Source: Hyaloperonospora brassicae
Lineage: Eukaryota > Oomycota > Peronosporomycetes > Peronosporales > Peronosporaceae
Reading direction: 5' to 3'
Assembly (NCBI GenBank): GCA_947650285.1
Contig: CANTFL010000394.1
Coordinates: forward strand, 124,001 to 188,000
Length of the DNA stretch: 64,000 nucleotides
Part shown: piece after piece, positions 19,824 to 31,361 of the stretch
Layout of the letters: every line of letters starts with the position of its first letter
Numbering within the stretch: position 1 is the first letter of the stretch
Position numbers and translations under genes: made by a program
The notes under the pieces: generated by a model
What the model was told of the DNA's origin: nothing
Databases searched by the model: none
The model's input: only the letters and a program-made list of their open reading frames with translations

Positions 19824-20324
19824 ATCGGTGAGTGAGCTGCAACTCAGTACGACAACCTGTTGTGTGACTGCCAAGCAGCCTCATTCAAGCTCCAAGCGAC
19901 ATCGGGTTTACCTTTATTTTTGTGATAAGTCGCTAGAGCAGTAGAACATGCTTTGAATATCGTGTGTTCACTTGAAGCCAAGAGCCTGGCAGTTTGTGTA
20001 CGTATATGGCTTGCTAGCACTTGCTGTGCCCAACAAACATGGGTCCGGATCAAAAAGAGAGATCACTATCAAGTCGGAGAAAGAGCGAGTTTCATTTCCA
20101 GTTGTCCTATTGCAAAACAAAGTACATGATACCATCACCTCCTCAAACACGGTTACGGGACGCTGAAGCAGTAGCGCACTCCTCGACTACCCCCGTCAGG
20201 CTTCTCTCGGCACCGTCGGGTTAGCGCGTTGGTCATCCTGTCTCAGTTGCAGCGCTTCTCACGAGAACCGATCTTGAAGTCAAAGCAATCACATAGCCAA
20301 GAGTCTCAGCCGACACTTGAGAAC
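19824..20324. other. Convergent intergenic region KISH / phosphate carrier
   Basis: Holds the 3' flanks of two convergent genes. No frame with recognisable features. Confidence 0.5.
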
Positions 20325-21362
20325 TTAGTTCTTCTTGGGAGCGGCACCTCCACTCGTGCCCATGCCCATCACCGTCTTGAACGTGTCGTAGATCCACCAC
20401 TGAGCACCGGTCAGCGTACCGATCATAATGATACGCGTGCCCAGGCCCTTTGTAGCCAGGTTGACGAGGCCAGTTTCGCTGGCGATCTGACCAAACCCTT
20501 TTCCTTTGTTCTCGGCCTTACCCATGAGGGACACAACCGAGTCGGCCGGGTGCGACACAATGGCACAAATGACACCAGCCAGATAGCCCGAGGCAAAAGT
20601 CACACCGAGTTGCGTGCTCTTGGGGTACGTGCTCTTGGGCTCCGTAAACACGTACGTGTAAAAGGCCTCGACCACCTTTTCGAAAAAAAAGAATTTGGCC
20701 ATCGTGTACGGGATCTGACGGGACCACAGGGGCACAAGCGAGCCGAAGGGGAAGCGGGTCTCGGCTGAGTTGGCCTTCATCGCGGCCACAGCGGCGCCAA
20801 ACTCAACAGGGAATGTGCCGGCCGGCGAGGTCTGCACCTTCACCTTGACCATCTCCATAGGGCAGAGGGCCATATCGGCAAAGAACTCTGCCGAGGCGGA
20901 ACCAGCCAGGTAAATGGCTCCACGATACTTGTAGGCGTTTTCCTCTCCAGCCATTGTGCTGTACGTGTCCTTGAAGAACTCATAAAAGCCAAACTTGCAC
21001 AAACCCTGGGCCGAGTAGCCGATGGCAGTGGGGACCCAGCCCTTGAACAAAGCGCCTGCGCCCTCTTCCGAGGCGATGGTCTTGAGGCCCGGAAGCAGAC
21101 CGCTGAACTTGGTCGGGTTGACTTGCATGTTGCACTTGACTACATCAAGCGGGGTGATGCCCGTGTGCGTGAGGCCACACGAAAGGACACCGCCGATCAT
21201 GCATTTGCCGTAGTAGGCGTTGTCGTGGATAGGGTCGTGCGAAAGACGAGCATCCCACTTCGAGGCAGAGGTGGCCAGTACCGAGGCTGAGCGGACAGTA
21301 GGGGCAGCAGCTGATGGTGCGGCGGGGTGTAAGCTCGCGATGATGGGAAAGAAAGCGCTCAT
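20325..21362 (-). CDS. Mitochondrial phosphate carrier protein (SLC25A3 / PiC)
   Basis: Imports phosphate with protons into the mitochondrial matrix for ATP synthesis. The gene is a single exon; the ATG at 21,362-21,360 gives 345 aa (MSAFFPIIASLHPAAPS). The frame is open further upstream but has no other ATG. Three Solcar repeats are visible with their carrier signatures: PLDVVKC (P71, D73), PMEMVKV (P168, E170) and PADSVVS (P272, D274). The phosphate-carrier hallmark GGVLSCGLTHTGITPLDVVK at 57-76 separates it from other SLC25 members. An N-terminal extension of about 45 residues, rich in Ala/Ser with Arg and Lys, may be a presequence. The protein ends APKKN. No defects seen. Confidence 0.95.
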   Translation of the reverse strand: MSAFFPIIASLHPAAPSAAAPTVRSASVLATSASKWDARLSHDPIHDNAYYGKCMIGGVLSCGLTHTGITPLDVVKCNMQVNPTKFSGLLPGLKTIASEEGAGALFKGWVPTAIGYSAQGLCKFGFYEFFKDTYSTMAGEENAYKYRGAIYLAGSASAEFFADMALCPMEMVKVKVQTSPAGTFPVEFGAAVAAMKANSAETRFPFGSLVPLWSRQIPYTMAKFFFFEKVVEAFYTYVFTEPKSTYPKSTQLGVTFASGYLAGVICAIVSHPADSVVSLMGKAENKGKGFGQIASETGLVNLATKGLGTRIIMIGTLTGAQWWIYDTFKTVMGMGTSGGAAPKKN

Positions 21363-22103
21363 GGTCGAAGGGACGTGCGAAGTCGACGGCTGGTTGGCGA
21401 ATGACGAGTTGTGGAATATTTCATAGGCTCTGGATTGAACGGCTGTCAAGTCAAGTGATGCTGAAGTAAGCAGTAAGTGGCAGATGTTGAAACCGTAGGA
21501 GAGTTTTACGGATAACGGAATCTGATCTATACTTATGGAAATATGGCCAAACCTACTCTATGCGACCAAGTCACTTAACCGAAATAGAAAATTATAGACC
21601 GTAAACACGAGGATACCTATTGCGAACGTCGTCATCGCTTCGGTGGTCACGCAAGCCGATCCAATAGGCCGTGCAAGTGAATAGTAAAGGGTCAAACAGC
21701 CAATCAGGTGCCATCCCACAATGACCACGCAAGTCAATCAAACGGGCCGCCTCCGAGCGGTCTGTAAGGTTATAAAGAAAGGTACACGTCTCGTGCTACA
21801 ACAGCATTGCTGGACATTCCCGACAGCGTTTTATATTCACCAGCGCTTCGATCAATGTTGCCAGAACGAAGAGCGACACGTCTTTCTCTTGTTCCATGTC
21901 AACACGGCTACTTAACGAACAAAGTGATGCAAAATGCATACGATATACGATAAATTTTGTCGAGCAACAGTAATCTAATGGAAAAATGAATAGGGCGGGT
22001 TCGATCACATCAAAACTCGTCTTTGAGTTACAGCTGGTGGGCCGTCCAATCGTAATTCTTGGCGACAACTTTTCGTATTACATGTTAAGAAATTGTTGTA
22101 TTC
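21363..22103. other. Intergenic, edge of the gene island
   Basis: Promoter side of the phosphate carrier, then featureless sequence up to the left LTR of copy B. The pentamer before the LTR is TATTC. Confidence 0.5.
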
Positions 22104-22516
22104 TGCAACGAAATAGCCCGTTACATAAAAGTTACCATTGTGCGAAATGGCAATAAAGAATATTACGTTGAATTTTATTTTAACAATATCACGAAGCACA
22201 GTAATATTGTTGGGATGGCCGAAGGCTCTACTCATTGGTTGATATTGCGACTATATCAACCCACCAATCGCTGCTAGACGCGCGCAATGGGTGGTGAGTA
22301 GTCGTCGTAATACATGGTTTGGTATTAATATTGTTGAGACCAGGCAAGAAGTTAGAGACCTATAAGACTTACTATATTAATACAGTTTTACTTGTCCTCT
22401 GTACAAAACTAAGTTGTTTAGCGCCTAGTCTTCCTCTGAGCGCGTACGGTGTACGTACGTTAACATGGAACTTACTACGCACTGCTGTCAGTGCGTAGTC
22501 CCAGTGCCCCGTTACA
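22104..22516 (+). repeat. 5' LTR of copy B
   Basis: Starts TGCAACG and ends GCCCCGTTACA. A perfect 11-bp hairpin lies at 22,474-22,499 (arm ACTACGCACTG), with another at about 22,241-22,263 (GTTGATAT/ATATCAAC). The putative primer-binding site TGGCAGCACTTTGTAG begins at 22,519. Confidence 0.88.
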
Positions 22517-22566
22517 CCTGGCAGCACTTTGTAGTCCGTTTAGCGATCACAATTGTCTCATCCAAC

Positions 22567-23600
22567 ATTAACACGTTGGTTGATAAAGAAAGCTTACACA
22601 CCACGCGTGAAGACTTTGGTCATTTGGGTGACACCAAATGGAGTGCAGTACAACAAATGATTTCTCCCGTTAGCGAAACCTGAATAAGCGCCATGTTGGA
22701 GTCTCTTGACCAAGATTAAAAACATGCTGCTATAGCCAAGTTCACTCAAATTGAACTTGTCACCGAAAGAGAGGAAGTAGCCTTGCCTTAACCAGTCAGG
22801 CTCTCTACAGGCCGAGAGGTTGAGAAACCTCGGTGCTCAATAGACAGAGCTGTCGAGACAGCAGCAATACAATGCTGCTGCGAGCGGGACGACACACACA
22901 CGTCGTCCCGAAACCTTGAAGGTTGATGTCTCCAAGTACAGAGGAGTCGAGGAAGCTTCCCTGTTGTTATGGTCCGTCGAACGAGACAGAGCGATAAAGG
23001 CACGTCGTATTGACGATGAGCAAATGAAACTCACATTTGCTCAAATTCACTTGGTATGACGTGCCAAGACTTGGGCCTTGGGGCTCGAGATGAGCGACCC
23101 ATTTTCATTTGAGTCGCTGGAAGACCTTGAGATTCGGCTCAACAAGATGTTTGAACCGCCACGGGCTGAGTTCAGGGCTCGATCAGAGCTTCTGAAACTC
23201 AAGCAGGGTAAGTGTGATGTGAGCGCTTATGCTCAGCACATATGACTCCTTGCGAGTAATATAACTGCTAACCCAGTACATGAACACACTTTTATTACTG
23301 TGTTCATGCAAGGGCTCGCAGATGGGCCCGTCAGAAACCACCTGTTCCGCTTAGAGTTGAATACGCTTGAACAAGCAATCTCAGCTGCAGAACAGGAGGA
23401 CTTTAGCATGAGACAGGATCTTGCTAGCCCGAGCTTTTATCACCCATACGACGACAGGAGACTGGAGGTCCAGAACCAATGGACCTCTGTTACGTTGAGA
23501 GCGAGGTACCTCGCTCTTCGTTTAACAGGCGATTGCAGAAGTACAATCGCTTTTAGAATCTAGATTACTACGCCTATGACTGTAGTGCCCCACGCCCGGA
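22567..23600 (+). pseudogene. gag: gag, copy B (decayed)
   Basis: Aligns with gag of A and C but the start ATG is now ATT, and stops and shifts are scattered through it. Where A and C have the TAA (FI*NEL), B reads FTQIEL with a CAA codon, so the stop is not ancestral to the family. The clearest stretch is 23,300-23,420 (FMQGLADGPVRNHLFRLELN). The zinc knuckle near 23.55 kb is destroyed. Confidence 0.75.
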
Positions 23601-23752
23601 TCCAAATACGCACTGAGTGAAGCGACCGACTGTTTGCCAGAAAGGGCAACGGACGCAGGTCCGACACTGTTGCGAAATCGCAACAGCAAAACGGACCATC
23701 AAAAATGGCCGGGGTCAGTATGGGCGGAGCACCCTACTGATACAGCAACCTT

Positions 23753-26340
23753 ATGGGAATTTGCAAATGTCTTGACAAACGTTTCTCCCGACACACATAT
23801 ACTGAATGTCTCTGCTCTGGTGATGAGGTGTCCTTCATCACCTCGACGTTAGAAGTGACAAAGGACTTGTCACTTCGTGCTTTATTTGACTGTGGGGCGT
23901 CGAACAATTTTGTTCGTCGTCAGTCACTAGAGGGTCGTAGGCTAAAGTTTGTTGAGCGCGACATCTCCCTAACGAGGATGACGGTGCGTCTAGCCACGGG
24001 CGCATCGATAGACGTTGATAAATGTGTAGTAGGCATTCGCCACATGTTAGAGAGAAAACAGTGCGATGATGACTTCATCGTACTGGATCTGGGTGACAAA
24101 TTCGCAGTCATCCTGGGATTACCTTGGATCAGACGCTACGTGCCAAGCGTGAGCTGGCAGCATCGATACATGAAGACGCCTGCCGCTTGTTCGTCGGATG
24201 GACATCTGATGAACGTTTTGGAGCATCCACAAGCGTGTAAATGTACTGCTAGTGAGTGCGATGACCTCATTTGCGGTACGGCAGTTGATACGACTGCACA
24301 AGACTTCATTGTAGCTGATCACTAAATATTAGAGCAATTCCCCGGCGGCTGTACAGAAGTACGGGCAGCGCCGAGGGTCCAATACTCGAATAAGTCAAGT
24401 GTTCCGGGACATGGATGCATGCCTAGTTTGGCAACATCTAAGGTTGAGCAAACCGATTTCCCAGAAATGGCAACACGGGTATCCTAAACCGGCTGGAAAG
24501 TTGACCGTATATGACCTGGCTCTGGTAGTGCAACCACAGTCAGAAGACGACGGGGAAGTAAGTCCCCGCGTACTTGAGGAAGAAGTTTCTCAAGCGGTAA
24601 TTGCAGAGAGAACAAGCTATCATCAACCTGAGTGGACAATCCGCAGCAGCCTGTAGACCAAGTTCCCAGTAATAAACCGATACATTGAACGTCTTACTCG
24701 ATGACGGATCAAGCGCAGGCGCTGATACGCTTTATCGTATTGCACTATCGAATTTAAGATCGGAGATCACTTAATTGCCAACGTTAGAGCCGAAACGGTT
24801 CTTACGTGATCTGCGCAGTGAAAAATTGAAGCAGATCTGTGTAATCGTCGCCGATGAAGAGTACGTCACCGATATTTGGTCGGCAAAAGTATTTGGTGAG
24901 AACAAACGGGTTCTTAGCAGTTCATCGATAGACAAAATTGCCCTCGATTAGAACGACTCGGATTGAACGATACACGTCTCAAATCTGGGAGTCTCTTCAG
25001 GCAACTCCTTTGTATAAGGATTTGATCGAAGTCAAGGATGTATTCCCTGAATCCGTCCATTACGAGTTGCCAAATGATAAAGACACTCGACACGAGATCG
25101 AGCTCAAACCGGACTCAAATTACTGTTTCGTGAAGTAGTGGTCACTGCCTCGTGAACAAGTACTAGTAATCGACAAGCTCTTTGCCTATTGCTTGGCTGC
25201 GGGACATATGAGGGAATCAACTTCCCCTCACAGGTCGCCGACATTCTGTGTGCGAAGGGCGACAGGAGGGTGGCGGATTGTGCACGCTTTCAACAAGTTA
25301 AATGCTGCAACAATACCGGCGTCTGAGCCGATACCGAGAAAGGACGTTATCATAGATCGTATGTCAAAGAGTACCATCTTCTCGTCCATGGATATGATGG
25401 ATGGATTCGATCAAATACTCATGCGTGAACGGGACATACCGTACACAGATGTGAGTACCCCCCAGCGGTATGCTGTGGGAGTGTCTAGTGATACCACAGG
25501 GGCTGAGTAACGGCCCTGTAGCGCTCAACCGATGTGTCAAAAATCTGTTGAGACCGGTGCGTGATTTCGCACCGAGTTATTTTGACGACGTGTTCGTCTA
25601 TAGCCCGGCTATGGACCGGAAGACAGACGTTGAAGTTTACAGAACTGACGTTCGTCAGGTTCTTCAACTCATGCGCAACCATAAGTTGTACGTCAACCTC
25701 AAGAAGTTTATATTCGCGGCTAGCGAAATACCACTTCTTGGGTGCATCGTGGGTAAACACGGTGTAATCCCTGGTCCCGAAAAGATCAAGGCGATCACCG
25801 ACTGGCCAGTCCCAGTCGATGTCAAGGGACTAAGGAAGTTCCTTGGTCTTGTGGCGTACTTGCACAAGTACTCGCGCAACTACGCCGAGATGACTGTTCA
25901 TCTTTCTTGCTTGCTCAAGAAAAATGTCAAGTGGTCATGGAACGCTGACTGCCATCGTTCCTTTGAAAGTATCAAGCAGAGCTTGATGCAATCGCCGATA
26001 CTCGAGATTGCAGATCAGGACAGACCTTTTCATGTGGTCTGTGACGCCAGCGATTTTGCTATCGGCTGTACGTTGATGCAGTATATCACAGACAGCGCAG
26101 AGCGCGTCGTCTGTTCTCGATCGCGTCAGCTGCAACCAGCTGAACGCAAGTACCCAGTGTATGACAAGGACACTCCTTGCCATGAAGTACACACTGGCTA
26201 AGTTCCGCGTCTATCTCCTCGGAGATAGACCGTTCATTGTCTATATGGACCATGCGTCACTGCGCACGGCCGTAAACAGTCCTCACCTCTCGCAAAGAAT
26301 GGCGAGGTGACTGTCTTTCTTCGCGGAGTACAACTTCTCC
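23753..26340 (+). pseudogene. pol: pol: retropepsin, RT and RNase H, copy B
   Basis: The retropepsin motif ALFDCGASNNFV lies at about 23,878-23,915, and its frame is open to 24,325. RT motifs are TGGWRIVHAFNKLNA near 25.27 kb, SSMDMMDGFDQILM near 25.40 kb, a shift near 25.47 kb, and YFDDVFVYS at about 25,579. RNase H reads FHVVCDASDFAIGCTLMQ near 26.05 kb, then a shift at about 26.17 kb. A TGA in RMAR*LSFF near 26.31 kb is shared with copy C, while copy A has Trp. No functional enzyme can be made. Confidence 0.8.
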
Positions 26341-28600
26341 GTGAAGTACAAACCAGGACGAGTGAATGTCGTCGCTGATGCGTTATCACGTCAGCCCGAT
26401 TTCAAGCCGACTACACCAGTCAATAGTGAGTCCTTGCCCACTAATGCGGAGCTGTCAGTCAGCGTGCCGTCGTCGCCTTTACTCGACGACGTGCGGAAGG
26501 CATACGCAGGAAATACGAATCTACTCCGTATGATGGGTCATCTTTCAAACCCATCCCGGAAATTCTTGTCGGATTTTCCGGCTCTATACCGCTCCTCTTT
26601 GGGTCGGTACGCGATTCGCAATGGCCTGCTGTAATACACAGAAGTTGCTGACGACACCTCTCGTGTCGTCGTTTCCGATCATGATGATTTGCGTTTGCGC
26701 ATCATGTTCGAGTGTCACGATGAGCCGTCAGGCGGGCATCGTGGTAGGGAGAAGACTTACCTCACAGTAAGTCGTGACTTTTACTGGCCCCGCCAGTATC
26801 AGTTTGTCCGCAAGTACATTCGTTCTTGCGAGGTCTTCCAACGAGTGAAGCCTTTTCCTTCATCCCACGCACCGTTACAACCTCTGCCGGTACCGGCAGA
26901 ATGCTTGGCGTCCGCTTCCATGGACTTCGTCTTCGGGTTTCTTAAAGACGCTCACAAGAATAATGGTATTTTTGTGTTTGTCGATAGTTTCAGCAAGATG
27001 GGGCATCATGCTGCGGTCCCCGAGTCGATCACGGCTCGAGGCTGTGCGCGTGTCTTCATCGACACGATATTTCGACTCCACGGATTATCCCGTGAACTCG
27101 TATCCGATCGAGACACTCGATTCACGGCGGAGTTTTGGCACTCGGTGTTCCGCACTTTGGGAACACGGTTGAAGATGTCAACATCTGACCATCCCGAAAC
27201 GGATTGTTAGACAGAACGTGCGCATTGCGTCCTCGAAGAAATACTTCGAGAATACGTCCTTTCGTTCTCGAGTTGGAGTGAGTTTTTGCTGATGGTTGAA
27301 TTTGCCATCAACAACTCCGTGCATGCGTCAACGACGTATACACCGTTCTACGTGAATGGCTATCGCCACCCGCGTAACCCCGCCCTGATACAGAGTGACT
27401 CTGGATTAAGGGGGGAGGGAATCGCTCGAGCAAATACCGTTTTGGCTCTTGCTCATCACGTATCACCGCACACGCCGATACGTTCGATGTCGATGTCAAT
27501 AATATCGACATCGACGAAGTTGATCTTAGCAGTAGCAATGACGCTGCTGCTACTTCAGACAATGATGACAATGCTGGAATATTCAGCATCGTCAACGATT
27601 ATTCCAGCGAGAAAGTGGACAACCTCGTTGAAGAAGAGAAGATTTTCTTAGCTGTGCGCACGAAGCTCACTAAAAGGCACAACAACGAGTCAGCAGAGAA
27701 CTTCCTGCTGACTCGATAGGCGGTAGTCCGTTTCGTTCAGGATTCCATCGCAAATGAGGTGGACCGCCAGAAACGGAACGCAGACAAGAATGAAATAGCA
27801 AATGTTCTTTCATGTAAGGTTAGCGACCTATTACTACTGTCTACAGTAAACTTACCAGGACATACAGTCACTAGTGTCGGCAGTAGTAAACTACTGCCGA
27901 AATACATTGGTCCCTTTCGTGTATTGCACCACAAAGGCAATGCATACACGATTGAGTTGCCTCGTAGGAGGCGCACAATCCTACTTTTTATTTTGGTCGT
28001 CTCCGCCCATACTATGGGTACGAGGCCTCTTTAGAGAGCGGAGATGACCAGCACATTCAGGAATCTTCAACAGATTCTTGTGATCACGGACCAAACACTC
28101 AATTTGGTCCTTCAGCAACGCAGTCTCGCGACGAGCCGCCTCTAGCCCGTCGCGAAAATGGCGCCTCTCGCGTTCGTCCTCAAGCTGAGCGAACGCGAAA
28201 TCCGATAGGTCTCTCTCCCGATCGGCACGGAGACGTCGCACGGTCGACAAAAAGTCGTGTCGACGGTCGTGTTCGTGGTCCTCGTCCTCCCTCAACTCGG
28301 TCAGCACGCGTTCATAGCGGCCGCCAATTTCCTGTAGGCCAGGCGGCTGAGCCGGAACTGGTCTTCCTACCTCCACCAGAGTCACTGGTGGACTCTCACG
28401 GTGGTCGACGCTTTCACGTGGGCGTATTATGAGCCGCCGCGTGAAGAACGGGGAGCGGACTAGTTACCTTGTTCACTCGCGGAAATATCCACCATCATAT
28501 GATAGCTGGGAGCCTCGGTCCCAGCTGATGGATAATGTTAAGGGTATCGTCCGACAGTATGACGAGACGCATCTGATGGGTTATCGGGCTTATCAATCAG
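26341..28600 (+). pseudogene. pol: Integrase and chromodomain, copy B
   Basis: 26,341-26,634 gives KYKPGRVNVVADALSRQPDF and the linker. 26,689-27,210 holds the zinc-binding and core domains (GGHRGREKTYLTVSRDFYWP, ASMDFVFGF, LVSDRDTRF). The C-terminal domain is at 27,759-28,010, and the chromodomain at about 28,440-28,570 (RTSYLVHSRKYPPSYDSWEP). Several stops and shifts separate these parts. Confidence 0.78.
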
Positions 28601-29568
28601 CACGCGCTTCCAGCGCCTGTGGACGGATTGCAAATTTGCAATCCGTCCCGCATCTCAGCCAAAATGTGAGCCTTCCCCTAGGGCGAACTTAGAGAAAGGA
28701 CTTTTATTTGAGCACGCTACGAGGTGTTCATACAAATCGCACGAGGGTCACTCCATGTGAGGCAAGAAATGCCTGTCCTACGTGATAAGCGATGCAGCCA
28801 TTAACTTTGCATTGGTTGGCCTTCGATTCTTAAACTTAAGGCGTACGACCTCAAGTTTTTAAAGCAACGCTTTACGTCCAAAACTCGTGACGTTTGGACG
28901 AACGCGTTCCACGCTGCCAAAAGCAAGTCCTGATCACGCTTTTAGTTACTATTGTACCATCGATATTTAAGAAAAGCATCGAGGTAAAATTCTTCTTCAG
29001 CGCGATACTTGCTCGCGCTGGAGGACAAGCCACGCATCTTGCTCGCATCGAATAATGAAGATCGATGGTGCTGGCTTGTCTCGTGGGACAATACATTGAT
29101 GATCCATTCGGGCAAGCGCCATATCTTATGCTGACTACGCTTCAACTTGGTACCGTCGTCGATACCACGGTTCTTAGAGTGACGGCGACTCGCGCCATCT
29201 CCAACACGCTCGTTTGAAGACGCAAAAGTTGACTGTGGTGATGATCAACCATAATTACCACCGTTATTATCATCACTTCCGAACAGACTATGACGCAGGT
29301 CGCGAGTCCGTTCGTTCGGCAGAACTTATGATTAAAAAAGCACCGTGGGTGATCGGAATGCCTCTGAACCCTTTATCGAGTCAGACGTGTCTGAATCGAC
29401 AGATTAGACCACCTCACTTTGTAGTTATCGAGAGCACGTGGTGTGCTACCACGTATGCCTGTGTCAACAGGTACCGCGGGAAGAGACGAGTAGTAGACGA
29501 AGAGTCGTCTGACACAGAGGCTGACGCAGCAATAGGCTGTGTCTTTTTGAGCCACCCCGCATAGACAT
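27981..29568 (-). pseudogene. Antisense accessory gene, copy B (decayed)
   Basis: Opposite strand to gag-pol, starting at an ATG at 29,568-29,566 with MSMRGGS, matching MSMRGDS in copy C. 28,942-29,145 retains WRLPEWIINVLSHETSQHH and YRAEEEFYLDAFLKYRWYNSN-like sequence, close to copy C over the same stretch. The coiled-coil C-terminus is open at 27,981-28,385 (DFAFAQLEDERERRHFRDGL, ETALLKDQIECL). The N-terminal third is badly broken. Amino-acid similarity holds even though the DNA has drifted. Confidence 0.68.
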
Positions 29569-29695
29569 GTTAACTATGCGCGGTAAGGTCAGGTATAATT
29601 GGTTCTGACCAAACGAGTGCTCTCCGTCCCAAGGTGTCCAACATGTGGCCACCAAATTTCGATAGACACACGGTGACTATCAGCTAGGGGGTTGA

Positions 29696-30108
29696 TCTAA
29701 CAGGGTAGCCCGTTACATGAAAGTTACCATTGTGTGAAATGGCAATAAAGAATATTACGTTGAATTTTATTTTTACAATATCACGAAGCACAGTAATATT
29801 GTTGGGATGGCCGAAGGGTCTACTCATTGGTTGATATTGCGACTATATCAACCCACCAATCGCTGCTAGACGCGCGCAATGGGTGGTGAGTAGTCGTCGT
29901 AATACATGGTTTGGTATTAATATTGAAAAGACCAGGCGAGAAGTAAGAGACCTATAAGACTTACTATATTAATACAGTTTTACTTGTCCTCTGTACAAAA
30001 CTAAGTTGTTTAGCGCCTAGTCTTCCTCTGAGCGCGTACGGTGTACGCACGGTAACATGGAACTTACTACGCACTGACAGCAGTGCATAGTCCCAGTGAT
30101 CCTTTACA
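29696..30108 (+). repeat. 3' LTR of copy B
   Basis: 413 bp like the 5' LTR. It begins TCTAACAGGG (TG lost) after a short G-run (AGGGGGTTGA, 29,686-29,695) and ends TCCTTTACA. Confidence 0.85.
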
Positions 30109-30950
30109 TGTTCACTACCTTTTTGTTTGTAACGACCCCTTAGAAAAGTGGTACACACAATTATATAAGTTTGGTATGGAGAATATTAAAATATGCCTCA
30201 GACGATTATACGCCTAAATAGTTATAAAGTGCCCATTCTTACCACAAAAATAAAAAATGCCTTTTGGTCTAGTATACTTGTTGTGGAGCGAGGTCTCAAA
30301 AATGCGTGATGAGCCCACAGCACTCGCTGTGACGGACTGCTGGCTTACGGTGAGGTACTTCGATGCCGCGTACAGACCTTGTCTCACCTTTTGTCCCCGT
30401 CGGCTGGCGGGTTGCACTCTTCGGTAGACTCGGACGGAGACGGAGATGTGTTCGCTTTGACAGAGGTAGACCTTATGCCCCGACTGGGTAATGTTCATTC
30501 AGTAGCCCGGTAGGTGACCACTCAATCGACCTGGTCGAGAGTGATCTTGCGACCAAATTCTTCAGGTGGATTGTCGTTCCTGGCCTTTCGTACTATCACA
30601 GGGGTTTTTACTTCCTGGCCTTTTCGTGCTTTTTAACCGCTATATTGGGAGGCCGCTTTCGATAGCGCATAATGAGGGGTGCTTGCTAGTCGAAGAACCC
30701 ATAGGCCAAATATCTCATGGAGTCCTGCTTGCAATTGGTCTCACCACGCAACTGTCTTCAACGGGGGGCACAGTTAATTCCTTCCCCGGAACAGGCGGAT
30801 AGACGTTACAAGTTCTCTCTATAGTCCCGACGACGCTCTACGTAGATCGCAAATTGAGTAGTATTCAATATATTTCTATCCTTAAGCTTCTCTACTCCAT
30901 ATTTTCCCGAAGCACTGACTCTTTATGTGACTGGTCAGGAGTAGCCGGAC
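30109..30950. other. Uncertain; possibly LTR/leader of the second gypsy family
   Basis: No recognisable coding signal. Because a minisatellite and a retroelement gene follow at once, it may be the outer LTR of that element. I could not define ends. Confidence 0.25.
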
Positions 30951-30959
30951 GATGAAGGA

Positions 30960-31085
30960 CCGAGCCTACCCGCGAGTGTCCCAGGTCCACCCGCGAAAGA
31001 CCCAGGTCTACCGAGGAGAGCCCAGGCCTACCGAGGAGAGACCATGTCTACCAGTGAGGGACTCAGGTCTTCCGATGGGGAACCG
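30960..31085 (+). repeat. Minisatellite, unit about 20 bp around CCCAGGTCTACCG
   Basis: Six or so imperfect tandem units of the type GAGAGACCCAGGTCTACCG, differing by point changes. The same unit recurs at 33,832-33,925. Confidence 0.7.
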
Positions 31086-31361
31086 GATATATCATGAGAG
31101 ATTTGGTCTAATAACGAGATGCCGCGTTAGTCTTATGTCAGTACCGCCTAACCGGTACCTTGGTAACGTTCTTCCTCTTGGTTTGTCCTGTGGGCCTCTC
31201 TCACATGCAGGATCAAACTCTTTCGAGGTCCCTTCTTCTTCGGATACCCCCGTCCCTGAGGGTGACCTCTTGTCCCTTCACCGGGCCGACCTCGGGGTAT
31301 ATTATTTATCGGACGCACTCTACCACAGCCTATCCCTATTCTAGCTCAGCTGTACAGCGGT

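Larger units (their letters stand above)
22104..30108 (+). mobile_element. Ty3/gypsy retrotransposon copy B (8,005 bp, decayed)
   Basis: Two 413-bp LTRs flank the full set of regions in the same order as copies A and C. Flanking pentamers TATTC and TGTTC differ by one base and are taken as a decayed target duplication. The LTRs differ at roughly 5-6 percent of positions (counted by eye), while the genes carry many stops. It belongs to a subfamily distinct from A/C in the LTR arms and in gag. Confidence 0.88.

Noticed and set aside
20229..20768. 179-codon plus-strand frame
   Set aside because: Mirror of the phosphate carrier gene; no own motif.
30960..31085. CRISPR-like regular repeats
   Set aside because: Imperfect tandem units without unique spacers, in a eukaryotic genome; a minisatellite.
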